A stretch of DNA of 64,000 nt, taken from positions 2,666,001-2,730,000 of the forward strand of contig CP051247.1 in assembly GCA_017795105.1 (NCBI GenBank). Reading direction: 5' to 3'. Of this stretch, positions 59,752 to 64,000 are shown one piece after another; positions within the stretch are counted from its first letter, which is position 1; the number at the start of each line of letters is the position of its first letter. The notes beneath the pieces were generated by a model. That model had not been told where the DNA came from, made no database searches, and was given only the letters and a program-made list of their open reading frames with translations. A program made the translations under genes and the position numbers. This DNA is from Planctomycetaceae bacterium (GTDB lineage Bacteria; Planctomycetota; Planctomycetia; Planctomycetales; Planctomycetaceae).

Positions 59752-61563
59752 CTACCCGGCCTCCACCTCGGCTGGCCGCGGTGCCCCCAGTGACATCGTC
59801 TGAGGCTGCTCGGCTCGCAGGGCGCTGCATTCTTCTTCCAGTTCGGCCAGCTCGATGGAATGAGCCTGAGCCTGCTGACATTCCCGCTGCAGGACGGGGA
59901 ACATGTCGTGATGCAGCCGCCGATCGATGAGCCGCGTGACCAGATCCCGGACTTCTTTCTTCAGTCCTCGACGCAGGCGTCGCGTGAAAAACATGATAAA
60001 CAGACCGCACCAGAGCAGCAGGAAGACTCCGGCGGGGATGTAGAAATCGGCCGCCAGAATGGGTTCCTCAAAGACAAACGAATCCCAGAAGAAGTTCTTT
60101 CCGATCCGCCAGAGCAGGAACCCCGGGTAAATCAGGAACAGCAGGTCGTACATCAGCTTCACATGCGACTTCGAGTTCTTCTTCCCGAGACGTTCAACCG
60201 CTTCATCGACCTCGGCCTGTGCGTCGCTCAGGAACTCGGCCTGAAATTCACTCCCGACCGGCCGCTTCTGTTCGCCAACTTCCGTCTGCAGCTTACGAGT
60301 TTCGAAGCCGGCCTGCCGTGCGAATCCGTTGAGGACGAGTCGCTTTTCTTCAATTTCGGTTTCGCTCACCGCAAGATCATTCAGATCGGAGACCATCGAC
60401 GAGAAGTCCTGCTCCTGCTGATGCTGCTTCCACATCCGGGCGCCTTGAGTCAACCCGAGTAGCGCGATGTGAGCCGTCGTGCGGGCCCGCATTAGACCGA
60501 ACGAACCGAGCAGTGTTCCGAGACTGTGATTGAGCCGCAGCAGCCACGAAAACGGACTGCTTCCCCAGCGACGCACCACGGCATCGACGAGACGCCGTTC
60601 CCACAGCTGCCGGGCACCGAGTAGATCTTCCTGCAGTTGCCGCGACATCTGCTCCTGAATGCCCCGCGAGTTCTTCGCGAGTTCCGCCTCCAGCTTCTGC
60701 AACGCTGGCTGAAATTCATGCAGCAACGCGGTCGCCCGAGAGAGCGTCGCATAAAGCAGATCGAGCACGTTGTCGCGCCGAATGCGGCCGCGATTCGACG
60801 ACGTGAGCTGATGCAGCAGAAAGTTTTGCAGTCGCCCAAGCTCACCGCTGACCGGCTGTCCGTTGAGCTGCTCCTGCAGCCCTTTCACCGAATCGACAAA
60901 GAAGAGATCGGGAATCTCGTACGCCCCGGTGAGATGCTTCTTCCAGTCGTCGCGGATATCGACATCGCGGTCGGCATGCGTCTGCACGAACACGAGCTTG
61001 CAGCCGGCGGCTGCTTCGCGGAGTTCATCCTGCACATTGGCCGAACGGTACTTCTGCTGTGTCGAGGTGTAGATGAGCACATCGGAATGCGGCAGAAATC
61101 GGCGGAGGCGTTCGAGATTGCTGGTGGCGTCGTCGTTTTCGGAGGTATCCGGGTCAGGGCAGTCGACAATCACGAGATCTTCGAGCAGCGGGGCACTCGT
61201 GCGATGAATGTCGCAGTCTTCGGTCGGCAACTGCAGCAGATCGAAGTTGATATCGGGATGCACGAGAATCTGCGGCCGCGTCGTCGTCGGCCGCTGACGG
61301 CCAGCCGTGACCACTTCCTGCCCCAGCAATGCATTGACGAGCGAACTTTTCCCTGTTCCGGTGCCACCGAACATCGCCACCACCAGCGGCAACTGCAGTC
61401 GCTCGCGAACGGTGCGAACCCGCGGCAGGACACTCTGGAGAAAATGCCTCGCCCGCTGAGCCGGCTCCCAGGCCGAGGAGTCCCCCGGCCATTCATCACA
61501 CCGGTCGATCAGCCGATCGATGTGCGAAATCATCTCCAGTTGTGTCAGCTCGGCTTGTCGCAT
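59752..61563 (-). CDS. Dynamin-like/50S-binding-like membrane GTPase
   Basis: 603 aa. G1 P-loop FGGTGTGKSSLVNAL at 65-79, a switch I Thr in RQRPTTTRPQ, and G3 DCPDPD near 155 (DxxG replaced). The expected N/TKxD of G4 is QTHAD (VQTHADRD near 195). Then there is a long helical middle and two membrane helices near residues 470-530 (LLFLIYPGFLLWRIG, FYIPAGVFLLLWCGLFIMFF), and a basic C-terminal coiled region. The layout fits bacterial dynamin-like or YfjP-type GTPases that act at the membrane. The nucleotide and biological role are not decided. Confidence 0.8.
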   Translation of the reverse strand: MRQAELTQLEMISHIDRLIDRCDEWPGDSSAWEPAQRARHFLQSVLPRVRTVRERLQLPLVVAMFGGTGTGKSSLVNALLGQEVVTAGRQRPTTTRPQILVHPDINFDLLQLPTEDCDIHRTSAPLLEDLVIVDCPDPDTSENDDATSNLERLRRFLPHSDVLIYTSTQQKYRSANVQDELREAAAGCKLVFVQTHADRDVDIRDDWKKHLTGAYEIPDLFFVDSVKGLQEQLNGQPVSGELGRLQNFLLHQLTSSNRGRIRRDNVLDLLYATLSRATALLHEFQPALQKLEAELAKNSRGIQEQMSRQLQEDLLGARQLWERRLVDAVVRRWGSSPFSWLLRLNHSLGTLLGSFGLMRARTTAHIALLGLTQGARMWKQHQQEQDFSSMVSDLNDLAVSETEIEEKRLVLNGFARQAGFETRKLQTEVGEQKRPVGSEFQAEFLSDAQAEVDEAVERLGKKNSKSHVKLMYDLLFLIYPGFLLWRIGKNFFWDSFVFEEPILAADFYIPAGVFLLLWCGLFIMFFTRRLRRGLKKEVRDLVTRLIDRRLHHDMFPVLQRECQQAQAHSIELAELEEECSALRAEQPQTMSLGAPRPAEVEAG

Positions 61564-61668
61564 GGGTCTTCTGTTTCGTGTCGATAGGAAAAGCGTCGCC
61601 TCGACTTTATCGCGATTCCCGAGCGGAGGAAAGATCCGGCCTCACTCCCCCCGTCAGAGCAGCAAAAA

Positions 61669-61786
61669 GTACCGGCGGCATCTTGCCGCCGAATGCGGGT
61701 GGCTGTGCACCACGCGTTGCTGTGTGTGGGCGATTCCTACATGAATGACAAATGACGCCCCTTCGGCGGCAAGATGCCGCCGCTAC
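61669..61786. repeat. REPIN-like inverted pair of class III hairpins (118 bp)
   Basis: Left GTACCGGCGGCATCTTGCCG (one paired change relative to the other copies), right CGGCGGCAAGATGCCGCCG then CTAC. The interior begins AATGCGGGTGGCTG, as at 42279, but is about 20 bp shorter. Confidence 0.85.
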
Positions 61787-61798
61787 GACGTTCCCAAT

Positions 61799-61892
61799 GC
61801 CGGGTGCCATGCCCACGCTCGCCGTCGGCATGCTGTCGTCGACCCTGCCCTAAGAGCGGTCCTCAGGGCTGGCGTTCAATCTACGGAAGATC
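61799..61892. repeat. Direct repeat copy A (94 bp), includes a stray gene 3' end
   Basis: About 90% identical to 62081-62174. It starts with a class II hairpin (CGGGTGCCATGCCCACG, with a mismatch in the stem) and ends with a copy of the last codons of the YhaM-like gene (LNASPEDRS and the stop, read on the minus strand), detached from any gene. Confidence 0.85.
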
Positions 61893-61901
61893 ACCTGCAC
61901 G

Positions 61902-61942
61902 TTCCCTCTCCCCTAGGGGAGAGAGTTAGGGTGAGGGGGAAG
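61902..61942 (+). repeat. Class IV repeat
   Basis: CCCTCTCCCCTAGGGGAGAG, then AGTTAGGGTGAGGGGGAAG. Same family as the elements in the 4013-4717 array. Confidence 0.75.
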
Positions 61943-62005
61943 TGCGGGTGACATGCTTCCCGGGCCGCTGACTTCATTCGGAGAATGAGAGTCACTGGTT
62001 GATCA

Positions 62006-62053
62006 CCCCCTCATCCGCCCTCCGGGCACCTTCTCCCCCAAGGGGGCGAAGGA
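62006..62053 (-). repeat. Class V repeat (inverted)
   Basis: Read on the minus strand: CTTCGCCCCCTTGGGGGAG, AAGGTGCCCGGAGGGC, GGATGAGGGGG, followed by the conserved tail ATCAACCAGTG. Gap 61564-62131 holds only repeats. Confidence 0.85.
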
Positions 62054-62080
62054 ACATAATCAACGTGCCGAACATTCCAG

Positions 62081-62174
62081 GCCGGGTGCCATGCCCACGC
62101 TCGCCGTGGGCATGCTGTCGTCGACCCAGCCCTAAGAGCGGTCCTCAGGGCTGGCGTTTAATCCCCGGAAGATC
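62081..62174. repeat. Direct repeat copy B (94 bp), overlapping the YhaM-like gene end
   Basis: Class II hairpin CATGCCCACG/CGTGGGCATG with CTCGC loop at 62090-62114, then sequence continuing through the stop codon and last codons of the YhaM-like gene. The detached copy A lies 282 bp to the left. Confidence 0.85.
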
Positions 62175-63196
62175 GCCCTTCGCAGCGGGTTCTGCCGCGA
62201 GGTGAACTCGGCGTCGTCAGGGAGTTTCTCGCCGAGGGCGAAGGCCATCATCTGGAATTTGGCGTCGATGTCATCGGCGTAATGCACGAGCAGAGCTTCG
62301 GGCGTGTGCGGCGAGACGGGCGAACCCCATTCCGGCAGGTTCTGATGCGAGACGATGATATGTTCGAGCCGCAGCAATGTGTCGGGCTTGAGATCGGGAA
62401 TCGACTTCGCGTAGTCGCGAACCATGTCGCGACCGAGCAGAATGTGGCCGATGAGGCGACCGGGAGCCGTGTAATCGGCTCCATGCGGCTCAGCGGAAAG
62501 TTCGATGAGCTTGCCGATGTCATGCAGAATCGCTCCGGCGACAATCAGCTCGATCGACAACGGCGGCGACATCTCGCTGTAGTAATCGCGATATTTGTGG
62601 CCAAGGTAAACCGCGGTCTTCGTCACGGACAGCACATGCTCCAGAAACCCTGAGCGGTACGCGTGATGATTCCGGGACGCCGCCGGGTATTCGCGGATGT
62701 CGGCTTCGTGGTCGTCAAGGATCGAGAGAACGAGGCGCTGCAGTGGAGCATCGTCGATTTCCTTCTCGACGATCCCCCGCAGTTCCTGCATCATCCGGTC
62801 GGTGTCGAAACGGGACTGGGGCAAATAGTCAGCCGGGTTGAAGCCGGCGGCTTTGTCCTCGTCGTTCACTTCGCGGATGCGTTCGATTTCGATCTGCGGG
62901 CCGTACTGATTCTCGGTGTAGCGAGCGCGCAGCCGGAAGAACTGGCCGGGAGCCCACGACTCGTCGCAGACTTCGAACCAGCTCGAATCGCTCCAGATCA
63001 TTGCGGTCGCCGTCCGATTCAGATCGCGGAACTGGCAGCGATAGTAGGGCTTGCCATCGCGAGTCTCGGCTCGCTGGCGATCGCACAGCAGCGCGAAGCA
63101 TTCTCCCTTCTTGCCGGGAGCGATCTCCGAGAGTTTCACCAGAGCTTCGGCTGTTTCGCCCTCCTCTGCTCCTCCACCAAACAGCGAACGATTCAC
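62132..63196 (-). CDS. OB-fold/HD-domain phosphohydrolase, YhaM-like 3'-5' exoribonuclease
   Basis: 354 aa. An N-terminal OB-fold (about residues 25-110: FALLCDRQRAETRDGKPYYR, ATAMIWSDSSWFEV, EIERIREVND) is followed by an HD domain: HHAYRSGFLEHVLSVTKTAV near 180, HDIGKLIELS near 228, IIVSHQNLPEWGSP and YADDIDAKFQ near 307. This order matches the nuclease YhaM/CBF1, which trims RNA or single-stranded DNA from the 3' end. The start is GTG 63196, overlapping the stop of the PQQ gene as GTGA, with GAAGGA upstream; the longer frame to 63235 is less likely. The 3' end is duplicated at 61848-61892. Confidence 0.87.
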   Translation of the reverse strand: MNRSLFGGGAEEGETAEALVKLSEIAPGKKGECFALLCDRQRAETRDGKPYYRCQFRDLNRTATAMIWSDSSWFEVCDESWAPGQFFRLRARYTENQYGPQIEIERIREVNDEDKAAGFNPADYLPQSRFDTDRMMQELRGIVEKEIDDAPLQRLVLSILDDHEADIREYPAASRNHHAYRSGFLEHVLSVTKTAVYLGHKYRDYYSEMSPPLSIELIVAGAILHDIGKLIELSAEPHGADYTAPGRLIGHILLGRDMVRDYAKSIPDLKPDTLLRLEHIIVSHQNLPEWGSPVSPHTPEALLVHYADDIDAKFQMMAFALGEKLPDDAEFTSRQNPLRRAIFRGLNASPEDRS

Positions 63197-64000
63197 GGCT
63201 GGTCCTTCTTCGCAGGGGCTTTCAGGTCGTAACACAACAGGCTGTTCTCGCTGCGGAGAAACATCCGGCCGCGGCTCAAAACAGGCGCCGCCCAGCAGGG
63301 ATAGTTCATCGACTCCGGCTTAAAACGATCAATCTCCCGGAAGCCTTTCGGACTCGCGTCAACAAGTGCGACCGTACCACGTTCGCCGAGAACGATGAAC
63401 TGGTCTTCGACGAGAATCATCGAGCCACGTCCGTAGTACGGCCAGGGTTCAATCGCATCGGTCTCTTTGTTCCGCACGCTGCTGTTGGACGCCGGTGTGA
63501 ATTGAGTCACCGGCCCTTCCCAGCCGATCGTTTCCCAGACGACCTCGCCGGTGTCGATCTTCAGGCAGCGTAACGTCGAGCCGTTCTCGTGGCGTCCGCT
63601 GAACCCGTAGACGTAATCGCCGACCGGAATCGGAGTCGACCAGTGAGCGAGCATGTTATCTTCGTTTCGCCAGACTTCGGTGAAGCTCGTTCCGTCCGGA
63701 TTGATCTCCAGCAGAGCGGCTCCCGTTCGGTAGGCAGCCGTAATGAGCACCCGGTTCCCGATAACCACCGGACGGGCGGCATTGACCGATTCGTGATCCC
63801 GCGAGCGGAACCAGTAGTGAAAGTTCTCCTTCCCGGTTTCGGGATCGAGCGAAACCAGACCGTGTCGCAGCAGACAAAAGACGTGCCGCTTGCCATGAAG
63901 GGTCGCGGCGATCGGCGAGGAATAACTCACGACCATCTCCTCGCCGGTCCATTCATAATTTTCTTCGCCTCGCCAGCCGGTCGGCGAGCCGTCCCAGGTA
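63193..64000 (-). CDS. PQQ-binding-like beta-propeller protein (5' end outside window)
   Basis: The frame is open to the window edge, so the N-terminus is missing; the ATG at 63936 is probably internal. The visible 269 residues form repeats of the PQQ/pyrrolo-quinoline propeller type: HVFCLLRHGLVSLDPETGKE, RCLKIDTGEVVWETIGW, RGTVALVDASPKGF, SLLCYDLKAPAKK. Such proteins in planctomycetes are usually exported; the signal would be outside the window. Coupled by GTGA overlap to the YhaM-like gene, which is unexpected for an exported propeller and a cytoplasmic nuclease. Confidence 0.85.
   Translation of the reverse strand, partial: TWDGSPTGWRGEENYEWTGEEMVVSYSSPIAATLHGKRHVFCLLRHGLVSLDPETGKENFHYWFRSRDHESVNAARPVVIGNRVLITAAYRTGAALLEINPDGTSFTEVWRNEDNMLAHWSTPIPVGDYVYGFSGRHENGSTLRCLKIDTGEVVWETIGWEGPVTQFTPASNSSVRNKETDAIEPWPYYGRGSMILVEDQFIVLGERGTVALVDASPKGFREIDRFKPESMNYPCWAAPVLSRGRMFLRSENSLLCYDLKAPAKKDQP

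Overview
The window looks like an ordinary chromosomal stretch of a planctomycete, probably family Planctomycetaceae, at roughly 58-60% GC. The evidence is the gene content. There is a DUF1549/DUF1553 protein, a DUF1501 TAT-exported protein, PSCyt-type heme proteins fused to WD40/PPC or to HEAT-cupredoxin domains, DUF1080, an exported sugar-phosphate isomerase/epimerase, a large dynamin-like GTPase, and an F-type ATP synthase whose b subunit carries a signal peptide and a His-rich extension. This placement is inference from families; no 16S gene is present.

Layout. 1-5.8 kb (+): hydrolase, cobalamin adenosyltransferase, YkgJ Cys-cluster protein, a HEAT/cupredoxin/cytochrome fusion, a three-module repeat array and a degenerate GGDEF protein. 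6-17 kb: sulfotransferase (-), DUF1080 (+), tRNA-His (-), and a minus-strand block of epimerase, PSCyt-WD40-PPC, DUF1549/1553, a small beta-sandwich protein and hisC. 17-22.5 kb (-): xseB/xseA, glnA, an ABC-2 permease. 22.8-27.7 kb (+): four poorly known proteins (one DUF695+RraB) and a JmjC/cupin protein. 27.8-34.5 kb: a DinG-like helicase (-), a stand-alone trpB (+), DUF1501 (-) and a membrane protein (-). 34.8-42.9 kb (+): the ATP synthase operon atpI-B-E-F-H-A-G-D-(repeat)-C. 43-48.5 kb: a small accessory patch (divergent XRE and RHH-like regulators, an IS5-type transposase remnant), a LysM protein and two tandem paralogous TPR membrane proteins. 49.3-64 kb: purN, an exported membrane protein, trxA, a coiled-coil protein, an ECF sigma factor coupled to nadE, a GH10-like protein without catalytic glutamates, purC, a lipoprotein, a dynamin-like GTPase, a YhaM-like OB/HD phosphohydrolase and a PQQ-propeller protein running off the end.

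How genes work together. The atp genes encode one F1Fo complex. xseA/xseB form exonuclease VII. purN and purC are both purine-biosynthesis genes but lie apart. hisC and trpB are isolated from the rest of their pathways, as is common in planctomycetes. Several pairs are translationally coupled by overlap: atpH/atpA, xseA/xseB, nadE/sigma, and PQQ protein/YhaM-like.

The most unusual layer is the intergenic DNA. Nearly every gap over 250 bp holds dispersed palindromic elements. The main family has two consecutive hairpins whose stem sequences differ strongly between copies while pairing is kept, as in a covariation alignment. Members often sit as inverted pairs 157-180 bp long. One copy lies inside the signal-peptide coding region of a cytochrome/WD40 protein. 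A second family (GGCGGCATCYTGCCGCC hairpins) forms three REPIN-like inverted pairs of 118-138 bp, one of them separating atpD from atpC. No CRISPR array, prophage or intact insertion sequence was seen.
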